Part shown: positions 12,861-25,042 of the stretch, piece after piece
Layout of the letters: every line of letters starts with the position of its first letter
How positions within the stretch are numbered: position 1 is the stretch's first letter
Assembly (NCBI RefSeq): GCF_018139145.2
Contig: NC_059473.1
Location: forward strand, 69,608,707-69,672,706
From: Gymnogyps californianus
Lineage: Eukaryota > Chordata > Aves > Accipitriformes > Cathartidae
Direction: 5' to 3'
Length of the DNA stretch: 64,000 nucleotides
Notes under the pieces: model-generated
Told to the model about the DNA's origin: nothing
What the model saw: the letters and a program-made list of their open reading frames with translations, nothing else
Database searches by the model: none
Translations under genes and position numbers: made by a program

Positions 12861-12998
12861 GGTTTTTCCTTTCCGTTTCCCTTTCCCTTTCCATTTCCCC
12901 CTTTCCCCTTCCTCTCCTTTCCTCCTGCTTTTTCCATTTTCCCCTTCTTTCCTCATCCTCTTCTCCATTTCCTTTCCATTCCTTGCCTTGCCTTTCTG
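12861..12998. repeat. Polypyrimidine tract
   Basis: Nearly pure C/T on the plus strand for about 135 bases, built from ttccctttcc-like units with few purine interruptions. It produces two overlapping open frames rich in Phe and Pro (from 12838 and 12855) that are compositional artefacts. Such mirror-like tracts can form triplex DNA. No gene is associated with it. Confidence 0.85.
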
Positions 12999-15900
12999 CT
13001 CACAGAGATACAGGATGCTCCAGGTTGTGAAAAATCTTCTGACATTCTGAAAAAATGCAGTTCTTCCAGTTTATACTCAATGCTTTGGTCACTGAGAGAG
13101 CAGGGAACTGTTGCAGCGATAAGGATCATGGAGCCCTGGTATCCTAGTTTGCTATCCCTTTTTATTGTCAGCTATGTGAACATAAAGAAGACAAAGACTG
13201 AAGTGATGCAGGGATTCCTATGAGTTCCTGCTCCCTACATAGAGAATTTTGAGGCTCTGCCATAACATCACCATCTTCTGCATTTAGATACATCAAGAAA
13301 AAAAGAGTGGAAAAATGTAGCAATAGATATGTTAGGATTTCTCAGACTAGATTAGCATGCATTTTGCTATGTACTCTCAGAGTTTAACATGACAGATGAA
13401 AAATACAACAACATGAGGACTTTATGACTGCAGTCATCCTGCACTTCCCTTACTCTGTCTACATAGAGTCTGATCCATTTATAACACACTTTTGGTTTTC
13501 ATCAGTCTGCATCTCTAGCTCCAGGAAAGAGAAATACGAACCAGAAAATACTTCTTTGTATTTATTATTCCTAGATGAAAAATGGTCCATGAAATGACAA
13601 ACCTGTTAATCTGATCTTTGAAATTTTTTTTTCTATTTTAGGAAGTGTATTTACTGAGATTTTCGAAGCTTTAGAGAAAAAGATTAAAGACAGAGCTGGT
13701 ACACAGCTTTCAATCATTAAAGCAAATGAAAGTGGAGTAGTATTTGAAAAAAGAAATGGTACCTATTAGTAATGATGGGAAAGGCTCAAGCACATGGGAA
13801 AAAAAACACTCAAAGAATATTTTGGAAACATATTTGGTTTCTATGCAAAACAAAACAAAACAAAACAAAACAAAACACAAAACAGGTAGCACTGCTTTAA
13901 AAATTCAGGGAAGAAACCAACATTTTAACATTAGCAACATATGTGTTAGCTGTACTTTTCCATAATTGTGGAAAGGTTTAAGGTTATTCTAAATCTTCAC
14001 AGCAAATAAAAACCCGTCTGTCTTAAATCAAATCTGACATCATTAACAATTTTGGCACTAGGTTAGTCTTAACTGCAATGCCTGGATATCCTTGCCACGG
14101 CCTTCTCGGATTCTAAAATGAAAATAATAAATTAAGTTTCCTGTGGAAACTCAGGAACACAATCACAAATGAAGACAGTCCATGGTTGTTCTGGGGATGT
14201 AATGCTTTTATTTACATATTTATTTATCATCTAGGAAAAGAACTGCAGATCTGGGAGGAAAGCTGCTCTCACATAGATGGCCTACTGGATTCTGAGAAAC
14301 TATATAAATGGTATTTCATGTTGGAGATTTTTATTTGGTTGGGGTTTTTTTTGGTTTTGGTTTTGCTTTTTTTTAATGGAGGCCATATTTGGTAATAATT
14401 TGAATTCTTTTTTTGTGAACTCTTCAACTTTTTTTTTCTGATGGGTGGGTGATGGAAGGACTTTCTGTAACTGAACAGATATTTAAAAAATATTTTATGT
14501 AATCTACAGACACAAGCAAAGTCTTGGAGCATATCTCATTTCTGTAGGTAATTATGGGATAGAGAGACAGTTCTGATGACTGATTCAGGTATAGTGGTGT
14601 TTGACTCACCACTTAGGCTTGCACATAGAATTAGATATATCAATGTGAATGAGAACATCACAGCCTTGTTTCTAACTGTCATATTAAATTCTCCTTTGGA
14701 AGTATATATCTCTGTCCTAAAAAGCAAACAGGCAATAACACCTGCAAGTATTATCCCACCCTTGTAGCACAACAATCCAGCCTAAGAGAATGTTTAATGT
14801 TGACATCTAGGGACCAAATCCATTACTGATCATTAAGATTAAAAAAAGCTAAATGTTTCAGGATCTGAGTATCAGTGAGGCAAATCTGGATTTCTGTTAA
14901 GAAATCCTGCTGTGCAACCATCTTCAAAAAAATGCAGGTAGCATACATAATAGCTCTTTGAACAGATGCCAACAATTGCCAGGAAAGTTTTGTGCAACAG
15001 AAAGCTGGGATAACATAGAAGTCATTTATGTTGATCTATTTTAACATGAATATATAAGGAGTAAATTCTTCAGCTTTGACCTGAATCTTTTTCTGCCTGG
15101 AAGTGGAACATACATATTTTTAACGATTTGTAATTGTGGCAGATCAAAGGCCTCTTTCCTCTAGGCATGCACAGGTGGCTCTGAGGCTGTGTTCATATTG
15201 CCATTTTGTGAGATGGATAATGACAAATGCATTGTATGTGAAATCCCAGCAGACTGAGGATTCTTTTGTTTCGTTCTGCGAGGGCTATAAATAAGCCATG
15301 TGGCACAAAACAGACTGCTGAATGAAACAAATGCACACACACAAAATAAATCAGAGAAACCTTAGTGGTTTACAAATGGACATTTTCAACAGGATCCAAA
15401 CAGGGAGACAGAGAGGGTTTTTTACACAAATGAAAGAACAGCTTTACTGCTTTCTACAGACACTTCTGGGAAGAAGCTTCTATCAAATATTCATGGTAGC
15501 CTCTTGTCTACACAAGTCTGGTTGATGGAGTAATAGTGTCGACTCACCTGGCACCAAAACTCAGCCATTTTCCCTTTCCCCATCTAGTAAATCTGTGGCT
15601 GTCAGTGATAGGAGCTGATGGGAAATGATAGCCTTATTGAGCTGCCTCATGAACTGTAACTCATTTGTTCTGAAGACCCAGACTGACAGCCTCTGCATTT
15701 CTCCCTTCCAGCGAAATTGTGTATAAATCACTTTATCATTTTTCCCCATGACAGTTTATCACAATTCTGGAATTTTATATGAAGTCATAGAGGCTGGTGG
15801 TAGAAATAAGACTCACAGTCGATCTTGTTGTTGGAGAGCACTGCATCTTGCAAGTTTTAACATTCCCATAAAAAATTACAATTTGACTTCCACTAACCAG

Positions 15901-18900
15901 ACATGTGCATACACGTATACACAGACAGACACTTGACATGGTGACAGAGAGGGAAAGCTAATCAGGCTCACTTCTACTGGGCAAATAATCTAAGCTTGTG
16001 ACTCCTGTGAACTTACAATTCACAATTACTTTCAGTTCTTGGTAAGTTAATTTCTCATTTTGACTTTTAAGTCTCCTAATATATTCCCTGACCAAAAAAA
16101 TAATAAAATCCTTCACTACACAATACTACTTCAGTGGAGAACAAACCCTCTGCTCTCCTTTGTTTTCATTCTTAATAAAGTGCAAAATAGAAAAATAGGG
16201 TGAGTATACTAAAAGTATTTATGTAGATTGCTGCTCTACTCTTGAAACTGTTTTATGAATTTGTTATTTAGAAAAATGAAAGACAATCACCATCAGAATT
16301 ATATAATGTTAAAGCTATTTAGTTCGTACAGGACAGCCAATTAAGTTACTGATTCTTCTTCTTTCAAAATCCTCTATGAGTTGATACGCACTATGTAAAT
16401 ATTATTCATTAATTCCAGCACTAAAGAACTTGCTGTCCTTAAGCAAATAGCCATCTCTATTAAAAATGTAAAAAATATCAAGCTAGGCCCACAAAGTCTC
16501 TACATGAAGCAACAAAGGACAGAGACTCTTAGAAACATATGTAAGCGTGTAAAATAAAATGACTTACACTTCTGATTTTACTCATTACAACTTCAAGGAC
16601 ACTCAGGGATTTGATGACCACTGTCTAGGAATACAAATCACAATTAGGAGTCAGGTTTTCTTGTTTGATTACATTGAACTGAAACATGTCTCCTCAGGCC
16701 CCTGGAATTAGAGCACAGAAGACCTAAGCTGAAATGATTGGATTTTGGTTCCTTTTGTGCTCTAGAATGAATGAATTTCTCCAACTGATAATTTTTAGCT
16801 TTTGAAGTTATTACATAAAATTTTGTTTTCTTGATCCCTGTGGGTAGGTAGTCAAGCGTGTAAACCCTTCTATATAGGTGACAGGACAGGAGGTAATCAT
16901 TTCTGTAGGTGGATGACATAATGAAGCAGTGTGATCTAACATGTTCCCTGTTCATTGCACACATTTTGGCAAGGTGCAGCTCTGTGGAGGTGGACGACAC
17001 AGATCTCCCTACTTACCAGCCACACCGACCATGGCAAAATTCACAGTAGAAAACACGCTATAACAAACAATAATAAACTATAGCCACCACCATAGATAAC
17101 ATGGCTCAAAACTGAAACGTTTTAGTCATTAACATTTAGGCCACAATGTAATGCATGCCTAAGCCTAGCTTAAAAGTGGTTCTCCAAGAGCAAAAACTTC
17201 ATGTGACAAGCCACCAACCTGTTCCCCTTAGAAAGCATGTTAATACTAGTAAGTTGCAAGTGAAAATGTGTTCGAATCTGGTACTTGTAACACAGCAGGT
17301 AATGAGCAGGTATCTTAATTATTTTAAATGGTTGAATACTGACATCAGCTGCCTGTTTTCTACTCCCTTAACACTGACTACTGTCATTCTTAACACTGAC
17401 CTGGGCAGCAGAAACCTCCCCCACCTTTCTGTATTAAACTCCATTAAATGTTATTTCATCTGCTTTTGTATCAGGGTGCATGTATCATTAGACAATGGAC
17501 ACTTGCTTGCCCCATTAACTCTACTAATGACATGGAATTTTGCACAGCTGATGGATTGGTAAGCTAGAAGAATGTGCACACAGCATGCAGAAAAAAAATC
17601 TGAGACAAATCTGAATTAAATGTAAACTAAAAATAAAATACGAAGATACCTGGGAGATCAAGATTAGGGCCATAAATAGCACTTCATGAAGCGTTTCAAA
17701 AATTTCTTACTAAACCCAACGCTAAAGGCATTGAGAAGGCAATTTGCATCTGTGACATGAACCTAAACCAAGAGTGGATTAAATTTGAATGCATTTGGAT
17801 CCTTAATGGTGGTATTTGCAAGAGAAGAAGAAGAGTATATTTAAAAGTCTCTAGGTTTTGGGGGAGTTTGTTTGTATGTTTGTTTTACATTGTAAAAATT
17901 AAAACACAGGGAGCAGTTGTGGTCAAATGCTTTAGTTTTCAGATCTTACTATTGAAACACAAATAGTTAAAATAATCCTGGTGGAATTTCTCCTCTTAGA
18001 CAAATTAATGTATAAAGTTCACAGCCTCATGCAGACTTCAGAGCTGTAGGAAGAAACAATTTCAGAAAGACAGCTGAACAAATATTTGTAAGAAATAATA
18101 TTGTGGGGCACAGAAAGGACATACAAACTGAAATGGATTTTCTTTTCTGTTCATAGAAATCCAGGCTATCCACAGAAAATACTATGCATATGCAAATTTA
18201 GTGCATCTACATAGTTGTCTGTTTTTTTGATAATATTGTAAGGCTTTTATAAAAAAATACAGTTTTGAAGTCTGTTTCTGCCTTTAACTTTTTTCAAATA
18301 TGCTGACATTGTACATTACCCTTAGGTTAAAAAAAAAGTCAAGTGAGCAAATGTCCAGAAAACACACTGCCCTGCAACTGTCATAAGGTTATTGCTGTTT
18401 TCATGTGGAGAGTTTTAAGGGCTGTTGAGATGAAAAGGAATTATAGCCAAGTCACTTAAGTGTCATGAATTTTCCACTGTGCTTCAGGCATGCTTTTTGG
18501 GAGCTTGTGTGTGTCTTGCTAATAGCTTGACCTTCATGGATTATTAAGATGGAATTTTATACAATGAAAATGCTGATAAATTTGAGCTAAACAGCATACT
18601 TTGAAAGGGCTATGTTTAAATATGCTAATTGCAGCAGTTTTGTAAAGCAAAATGGTATCATAATTGCAGAGAGGATTGAGATGATGGCTATCACACAATG
18701 GTATGCAAGCATGTCTGTCTTAGCATTTTATGGGAGGGTTTTCTTTCTTTGGGTAGCTGATATTCTTCCCTGTATTTATTTATGGACTGGAGAACACAGA
18801 AGAGAAACAAAAAGTCTCTTTCTTCAGACACTCGTCTGCTCCCACCCTAAAGTGAGTCAGAAGAATAACATTTCTCAGCATATTAATCAGGCTGATTTTC

Positions 18901-19575
18901 CTTTCATCTACATTCCAGATAGAAACATGTGTATTATAAGCACAGTTTCTCTGATGGTAAAATGATAGCCCTGAAGGACAACAAAGCCACTAGAAAAAGG
19001 AGGCAGGTAAATTTTATCAAGGCAGACTCATCTTTGTTGCTGTAGATGAATTGTAGGTGCTCCATGAGGGTCACAGGTTGTGATCAGTGAGAAGAACTGT
19101 AAAATTTCTGAGCCAAAGCACTGCCATTCAACTATATGAGAAAGGCATCTTGATATGGAAGGAGAGAAGAATTGCAAAATGAATTCTGTGAAAGAGAAAA
19201 CAGATCTTTTAAAAAAAGGAAAATTCAGAGAGATTTTGGAAAGATTAACAGACTGCAAGGCAACAACTGTCAGAAAAGACAGGATTCAAAAATATCTGGA
19301 GTTCAAAACCAGGGGAGGCAGATGGTACAAATCCTTGTACCTTTTTGTATATGTAATCTGGACAGTAACATTTCACTTGTTGCATATTTTATTTCTTCAG
19401 TCTTGCTAATTCCTTTCATTTGTCACATTTTATCTCTGCTGCAGAATCCATCTTTGCAGGACACCAAATGAAAAGCATGTTTAAACAACCGATTCCAGCA
19501 TTTCCTAATAAAATGTTATCTTATGATACCTCACTTGTAAAATTGAAGAGATTCTTTTTTCGCTTCTTCTGTATT
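12999..19575. other. AT-rich intronic sequence, little recognised
   Basis: Contains a (CAAAA)n tract at 13846-13884 and a GGCTATAAATAAG TATA-like string near 15285-15297, without promoter context. Open frames here (for example 16644-17000 minus, 17155-17562 plus and 18612-18965 plus) have no recognisable protein features. No transposon body was identified. Confidence 0.5.
13846..13884. repeat. (CAAAA)n simple repeat
   Basis: Seven to eight CAAAA units, the last ones imperfect. It creates the Lys/Asn/Gln-rich open frame at 13744-13965, which should not be read as a gene. Confidence 0.9.
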
Positions 19576-19640
19576 TGGTAGTATAGTGATTAGACAATTT
19601 AAAATGAATGTGAGGGGTTTAAATCCCCTTGGCCTGATTT
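19575..19640 (+). repeat. tRNA-derived SINE remnant or tRNA pseudogene
   Basis: TAGTATAGTGATTAGA at 19579-19594 fits the RNA polymerase III A box and D-arm of a tRNA. GGTTTAAATCC at 19616-19626 fits the B box. The latter lies in a perfect T-arm: AGGGG pairs with CCCCT around the seven-base loop TTTAAAT (19613-19629). The A-to-B spacing is several bases shorter than in a functional tRNA and no acceptor stem can be formed, so this is not an active tRNA gene. The following sequence does not clearly carry a MIR core, so the SINE family is open. Confidence 0.5.
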
Positions 19641-20026
19641 AGACTCTCCCATCACTCAGATAAATACCGTCTTTTGTCAGCTATAAAGTGTTTTGAAACA
19701 CAAGTCTCAGCCTCGCCTGCTGAAATTTCGGGTAGATCTAGTAGCAGTACCTCCTTGTAAGTCCATACTTGGAATCTATTCCAATTTGTAAAATTATAAT
19801 GTATTCACTGAGTTAGAAATGAAAGTAGGAATGACTTCCATGACCCTGTGATTAGGCTTCCCATATTATCATACAGTGTCTCTATTCTCATCTCTCCTCT
19901 GCCTTCTGAGTGGAACCACTCCCGTGGGCTCCACTGTTACTTCAGCTGTCTCAGAGGGGACATTTGAGTTAAAGTTTTTTTTCTGATAGTGAGACCTGTA
20001 TCTTCAGGTTTGTAGCCTTTGAGTTC

Positions 20027-20060
<34 letters not shown>

Positions 20061-20073
20061 ATACACACACACA
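20027..20073. repeat. (ATCT)n(AC)n microsatellite
   Basis: About 8.5 uninterrupted ATCT units (20027-20060) are followed by a short AC run to 20073. The perfect units suggest it is likely polymorphic. Confidence 0.95.
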
Positions 20074-20439
20074 GAGGCCTCTTTCCAGATTCTCTGAAAG
20101 TTACGGAAATCCCTCTGCAAACAAAGTATTTTTTTTTTTTTTTCTTCCTTTGGTAGGACTGTTTGGTTTTGGGCTTTTTTCCTATAATGAATGGCCAACA
20201 AAATTGTGAGTTACAGAGTCCTCACACATCTTCCTTTGGGACCCCTTTGCTGTGTACACATATTTTAGATATTAGCACTGTCATATATCCATAATGGAGA
20301 TATATTGTCTATGCACTGCAAATATAGTTCCATATCTAGTCCTGGATTCAGGCTTGCTTAACATAATTGTATCCATCAAATATTAAGTCTTCTTGGAAGC
20401 AGATCTGAACAGAAAATAGTTTATTTGCCTGTGGATGCT

Positions 20440-20800
20440 GGCGATGATGGGAATGCCTTACCATCTGTGTCTCTTCAGGTTGTGATCTTGTCAGATCTCA
20501 TAAGGTAAGCAGATTCTGGCCTGCATAATAATTGGTTGGGAACGTTCCAAAGAAAATCCCAGGTGCTAAGGAAAGTAGTACTGGTGATTCAGTATTTGGC
20601 ACTCTTCCCTCTGTTCAGTAGCAGAGCAATGTCTCAGCATAATACTGAGAAACCATTTGGTAACTCAGTGTGCCAGCTTCCAGGGGAGACACAATCAGTG
20701 CAGACAAGACTTGCAGTTATGAAATATCTGGGGAACTTCTTGCAATGTGAGAAGGCAAAATAGCATTTTGCAATATAAACCCAAGATTTTGCTTGTGCGA
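20440..20800 (+). mobile_element. 5S rRNA-derived SINE (sauropsid 5S-SINE type), decayed
   Basis: The head resembles the 3' three-quarters of 5S rRNA. Diagnostic parts are gatcttgtcagatctc (20484-20499), aaggtaagcag (20502-20512, the 5S box A region), ggcctg, ttggttggga (20532-20541, box C region) and aatcccaggtgct (20555-20567). They appear in the order and spacing of the 5S gene. It continues into a non-5S body with gattcagtatttggcactct and ccctctg from about 20586, which matches my memory of a sauropsid 5S-SINE family related to the lizard 5S-Sauria elements. Many substitutions show great age. It is not a 5S gene: the first part of the molecule is unrecognisable and the stems are disrupted. 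The 75-codon frame at 20536-20763 falls within it and is spurious. Confidence 0.75.
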
Positions 20801-23800
20801 TAGACTGCTGAGCTGGCTGGGAGGATTTGGTACATGCCATCATAAAGACTATTTTAGAGCACTGAATGAACAACACAAGCACACAAGCTTACGTGAAGTG
20901 TTTTGGGACAATTCTTGAAAACTACTCTGGACTATTGTTGGCGTTACTTCCTAGTTAATACTGTTGACATTTTTCCTAGAAAGATAGGCCAGAGTTTTTA
21001 GATGCAGTGTAATTGGATTACTCGGCAGCCTTAAAAAATGTAATTTAGATGAAAGCAACAGCTCCCATCAGATCAAGGAATAGCCAGGAAGTTGAAATGC
21101 CTGATTTGTCTTCCTGTTCTGTTAATACAGTGCCTGCGGCAAGCCATTTGCAAAGAAAACTGGACTGCCTTATCAGGATGCAGTTTGCACAACTATTTCT
21201 AATCTATTCATGTGATGTTTCAGCAGAGTACCTTAGCATGCATTAGTTTCTGATATATAATGAGTTTTAATTCATAATTACTATATTGCTTGCAAATGAA
21301 TGTTCTTCAAGGAGGAAAAAAGAAGTGTCTTTATTAAGGCTAAGCACTATACATACTCTTTTTTATCAGAGGTGACTGTTCTGAAGGAAAATTTATAAAG
21401 GCAGCCTTCAAGAGAACACTGCTCTTACTCTATGCAGAGACTGGATGATGTGTAGCAAATAAGTTACGTCACAAACAGAAATACTGTGCTACTGTTTTAG
21501 ACCAGCACTCTGTGCACTTAGTGTGGCAGTGGACCTGATGTAAAAGTTGTGTATGACAATCTGTTCACATTCTGTGTAATATTACCTTCACAAAAGGACA
21601 ATAAATTGGGACTTCCCTTTCCAAATGCCTGAATGCTAGTCTTTAAAATTCAATAGCATCCCTTCAAATATGGTAGGGTTGGCCGTGTTTGTTTCTGGAG
21701 ATATATGTAAATCTATATGGAACTGAAAATTTTGAATATAAATGTTGATTGTAATGTATCCTGTATTTATCATTTAGTAGACCATTTATTTGATAGCAGC
21801 ACAGTGAGCACAAATCTTAAGGACACGCTGAAAGGGAAGCATAGAGAGTACACGTGTTTTCTACGTACATGTACTAGAAGAAGCTATCTGTATGAAAAGG
21901 TGACACGTAGTTAAAGACAGATATTTAAGACATGAATTTTCATTAGCCTCGTGAATCCGTCACTTCTCTAGATTTCATTTTCTGAAGAGAAAATCACATG
22001 TATGTGTTATAGAAATAATTCTTCAGGGAGAAGCAAATTAAATATAATTTTAGCCTTTCCATACTTTTTGATTCTTATGTTGAGTATACTCTAAGCAACG
22101 TAGCTAACAGCCACCTCATGTGTTTCCCTAATCACCCTGACCTAAGGAAGAGGGAAATGAGGGACAAATGTGCAGTGGAGTATCATGTTTTGGCACTATT
22201 ATTGTTGTTATGTTTGGAAAGGATTGTTGTATGTGTATTTCCTCAAAATACATGTTGCTCTGTATTTATATTAAGAAAGAACAAAGTCAAAGACATATCA
22301 TCTTTGTAGAAAGAGTTGCTGAGGCTTGTGATGGTTCCTCAAGAAGTTCATTCTAATATCTTCCATTTTCTCTTGTTTGTTAAAAATAGCAATATTGTTG
22401 GTGCTCTCAGAAAAAGATTACAAGTAAACAGGTTTGTCATCTTATTAAAAATCGAAGAAAAAATGGAAGAGAAAAATTACTTTCCTTGGTATCAAAACTG
22501 TCTGCAACTGTAACATTTTCAAGTCATTAAGTTGCATATGCATCATGGCATTTCATATTCGAGCAATTGCATCTCAAAAGCTGAAAAATGGGAAGTCACC
22601 CTGTAAAAAAGGAGCCCTGCCCTGACATGACTGTTCTTTCTCTTTGCCCTTGCTTTCCACTGAACATAAAAAATGAAATTAAAGGCAGCTGAATTCCTTC
22701 CCTCTACTCTACCCAAGACTCAGTAAAAGAAACAAGTCTCCATCCCTGTAAATTGTCTTCAGAAATTGGGTAGCAGATAAGCTCAGGAATAAAGGCCTCT
22801 CACTCAAAATGAGCACTGAGGGTGTTTCACTTTCTCCTGGTTTCCTTGTACTTCCCCTTTCCACCTCCCAAAAGTGAAATATAATTCAGTCTATGATACA
22901 GCTATATAGTAAAATATGATAAAACTTGTTCTAACAGCTAGAAACTGATCCCAAACACAATAAAAATGTGGAAAGGAATAAAAGTAAGGAAAAAATTCCT
23001 TAACTTTGTACCAGTGAAAAACCTGCCTGTCGATATACCAATTTTTCCCAACTATTTGCAATCTGCCCTTTGTTTTTGTTTTCACGGTGCTTTAGCTCTC
23101 TTCTTCCCTCAAACTTGTCTGACACATTTTCCTATCCTTAAATATGGAGCCAAGGGACATGACCAGCCTTCACCTTTTCTCTAACGTAGTTAAACAGATA
23201 TTACTGAAATCAGAGTAAGAAAAAAACATGCCATCTTAATTAATTAGGTTTCAATTCCTTCAAATTATTATGTCATAATGCTCTCAAGTCTCTGAAATGT
23301 CTTCTAAACATTGAATTTCTACAGAAAGGAAAATAAGGAGGAAAACCACTCCTAACTTTTACCTATAAAAAAGCAAACATGGTACAAGACTTTTTGCTCT
23401 TCAGGTCTTTAAAGAATACTACAAGTCTAACTATAAAAACTACACCAATTATTTTAAAATATATGAGCACAGTAGCTTATGAAAATTAGTCCACTTCTAG
23501 GCCTTCTTTTTAAACCTTTGTGGGCAATTTTTATAGTATTAATTTTGTTAATGCTGCTTTTCATCAGTTTTTCCAACCACTGCTAAAGAAAATAGATTAG
23601 ACTTAAGAAAAACTAGTCTACTTAAGAGAAACTAGTCTCACATACAAGAATCTAAAACATCCAAGAGTCTTTTCTCTCTTTTCTGCATTGACATGCAATA
23701 CTTTATCCATGGTGAATTTTCTGTTGCTTGCACTAACTCTAAGTCCCCACTTTCACCTACTTTTTATTACAGTACCAAAACCTTTAAAGTTAGGATCTCA

Positions 23801-24449
23801 ATGTGTTGTTTATTTATGCTACATTGCTAATGTTTCTGTTTGTTTAACTTTTGGAGATAAAAAGGGAAGGGAATAAAAATATTGATAAAGAATGCTTTGT
23901 TTTCACCTTCATTTGGAATTGAGAAACAATTAAAATAAAGAAAGGAAAGAGGACTGAGAGACAGTACTGTGACATAAAACTTCTTCCCTTAATTAGTCAG
24001 TCTAAAAAGCAAATTCAAATAAAGAAATATGTATCTCTTTTCTACTATAGATGTCTGCCTGAAAACATAGATATTGTGAGCAATTTTAAACACAAGTATA
24101 TGCAGTGTCATTGCTTAATCTACCTCCAGAGGAATATTTCCTAAATAATTGTACGTGAATATGATAACTGTAACATAATAACTGTAACTAGACTTTGATC
24201 AACAGAGCTCTCAAGGAGCTCAAGTTTCCTCACAATCAGGATGATATCAATAGCTAAAAACGAAAATAGTTTATATTCTCTGTCAGTCCCTGAGAAACTG
24301 CTTTAAAACATGCACTATAGATGTCAGGAGATCCTGTGGAGTATCTGGATTAAATTTAATATATTGTCAGAGTCAGGAAATGCTTGTCTTTAAAAAGAAC
24401 TTTTTAAAAAAAATCCTTTATTTTTTGAACTACACATTAGCAGTTTTGC
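20801..24449. other. AT-rich intronic sequence, nothing recognised
   Basis: No exon or transposon family was recognised apart from a short 19-base tandem duplication at 23601-23638. Confidence 0.5.
23601..23638. repeat. Two-copy 19-base tandem duplication
   Basis: ACTTAAGAAAAACTAGTCT is followed directly by ACTTAAGAGAAACTAGTCT, with one difference. It is probably a slippage or repair duplication. Confidence 0.9.
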
Positions 24450-24454
24450 ATTAT
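24450..24454. repeat. Target-site duplication, left copy (ATTAT)
   Basis: ATTAT directly precedes the LTR B start TGTCGTGG and is matched by ATTAT at 25038-25042. A 5-bp duplication is typical of class III/ERVL-like and some class I avian elements. Confidence 0.9.
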
Positions 24455-24576
24455 TGTCGTGGTTTAACCCCAGCTGGCAACTAAGCACCATGCAGCCGCT
24501 TGCTCACTTCCCCCCCACCCCTGGGATGGGGGAGAGAATCAGAAAAAAAAAAAATCGTGAGTTGAGATAAAGACAG

Positions 24577-24582
24577 TTTAAT
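24577..24582 (-). terminator. LTR B polyadenylation signal candidate
   Basis: ATTAAA on the minus strand, about 175 bases downstream of the LTR TATA box, is the usual variant of AATAAA and lies where the R region should end. In sense orientation within NKAIN2 it could act as a premature poly(A) site. Confidence 0.45.
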
Positions 24583-24757
24583 AGGACAGAAAGGAAGGAA
24601 AAATAATGATAATGATAATAATAATATGACAATAGTAATACTAAAAGAATTAAACTATACAAAGCAAGTGGTGCACAGTGCAATTGCTCACCACTCGTTG
24701 ACCGATGCCCAGTTAGTTCCCGAGCCGCGATCTGCCCCTCCCAGCCAGCTCCCCCAG

Positions 24758-24765
24758 TTTATATA
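24758..24765 (-). promoter_or_regulatory. LTR B TATA box
   Basis: TATATAAA on the minus strand, inside an AGTATATAAACTGG context and flanked by G/C-rich U3 sequence. LTR A has lost it (TATACGAA), so only LTR B still has a recognisable core promoter. Activity is not shown by sequence alone. Confidence 0.6.
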
Positions 24766-25037
24766 CTGGGCATGATGTCATATGGTATGGAATAGCTCTT
24801 TGGCCAGTTTGGGTCAGCTGTCCTGGCGGTGTCCCCTCCCAGCTTCTTGTGCCCCTCCAGCCTTCTTGCTGGCTGGGCATGAGAAGCCGAAAAATTCTTG
24901 ACTTAGTATAAACACTGCTTAGCAACAACTAAAAACATCAGTGTGTTATCAACATTATTTTCCTACTAAATCCAAAACACAGCACTATACCAGCTACTAG
25001 GAAGAAAATTAACTCTGTCCTAGCTGAAACCAGGACA

Positions 25038-25042
25038 ATTAT
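25038..25042. repeat. Target-site duplication, right copy (ATTAT)
   Basis: Matches 24450-24454 exactly and confirms a retroviral-type integration with no later rearrangement of the ends. Confidence 0.9.

Larger units (their letters stand above)
24455..25037 (-). mobile_element. Solo LTR B of an avian endogenous retrovirus
   Basis: A 583-base LTR whose transcriptional direction is the minus strand, begins TGTCCTGGTTTCAGCTAGGA (reading down from 25037) and ends GGTTAAACCACGACA. It is bounded by a perfect ATTAT duplication. On the minus strand it keeps a TATA box TATATAAA (24758-24765) and, downstream, a polyadenylation-type ATTAAA (24577-24582), separated by an A/T-rich tract, so the U3-R-U5 layout is intact. 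It is oriented like the host gene NKAIN2. No internal retroviral genes remain; it arose by recombination between the two LTRs of a provirus. It is better preserved than LTR A. Confidence 0.95.

Noticed and set aside
12838..13223. Phe/Pro-rich open frames at 12838-13050 and 12855-13223
   Set aside because: They arise from the polypyrimidine tract.
15280..15300. TATA-like GGCTATAAATAAG as a promoter
   Set aside because: A single motif in AT-rich DNA, with no supporting exon or GC-rich context.
19579..19629. Functional tRNA gene
   Set aside because: Only the T-arm and A box are intact; there is no acceptor stem and the A-B spacing is too short.
20484..20570. Functional 5S rRNA gene
   Set aside because: Too many substitutions, the 5' part is not recognisable, and it runs into a SINE body, so it is a SINE head.
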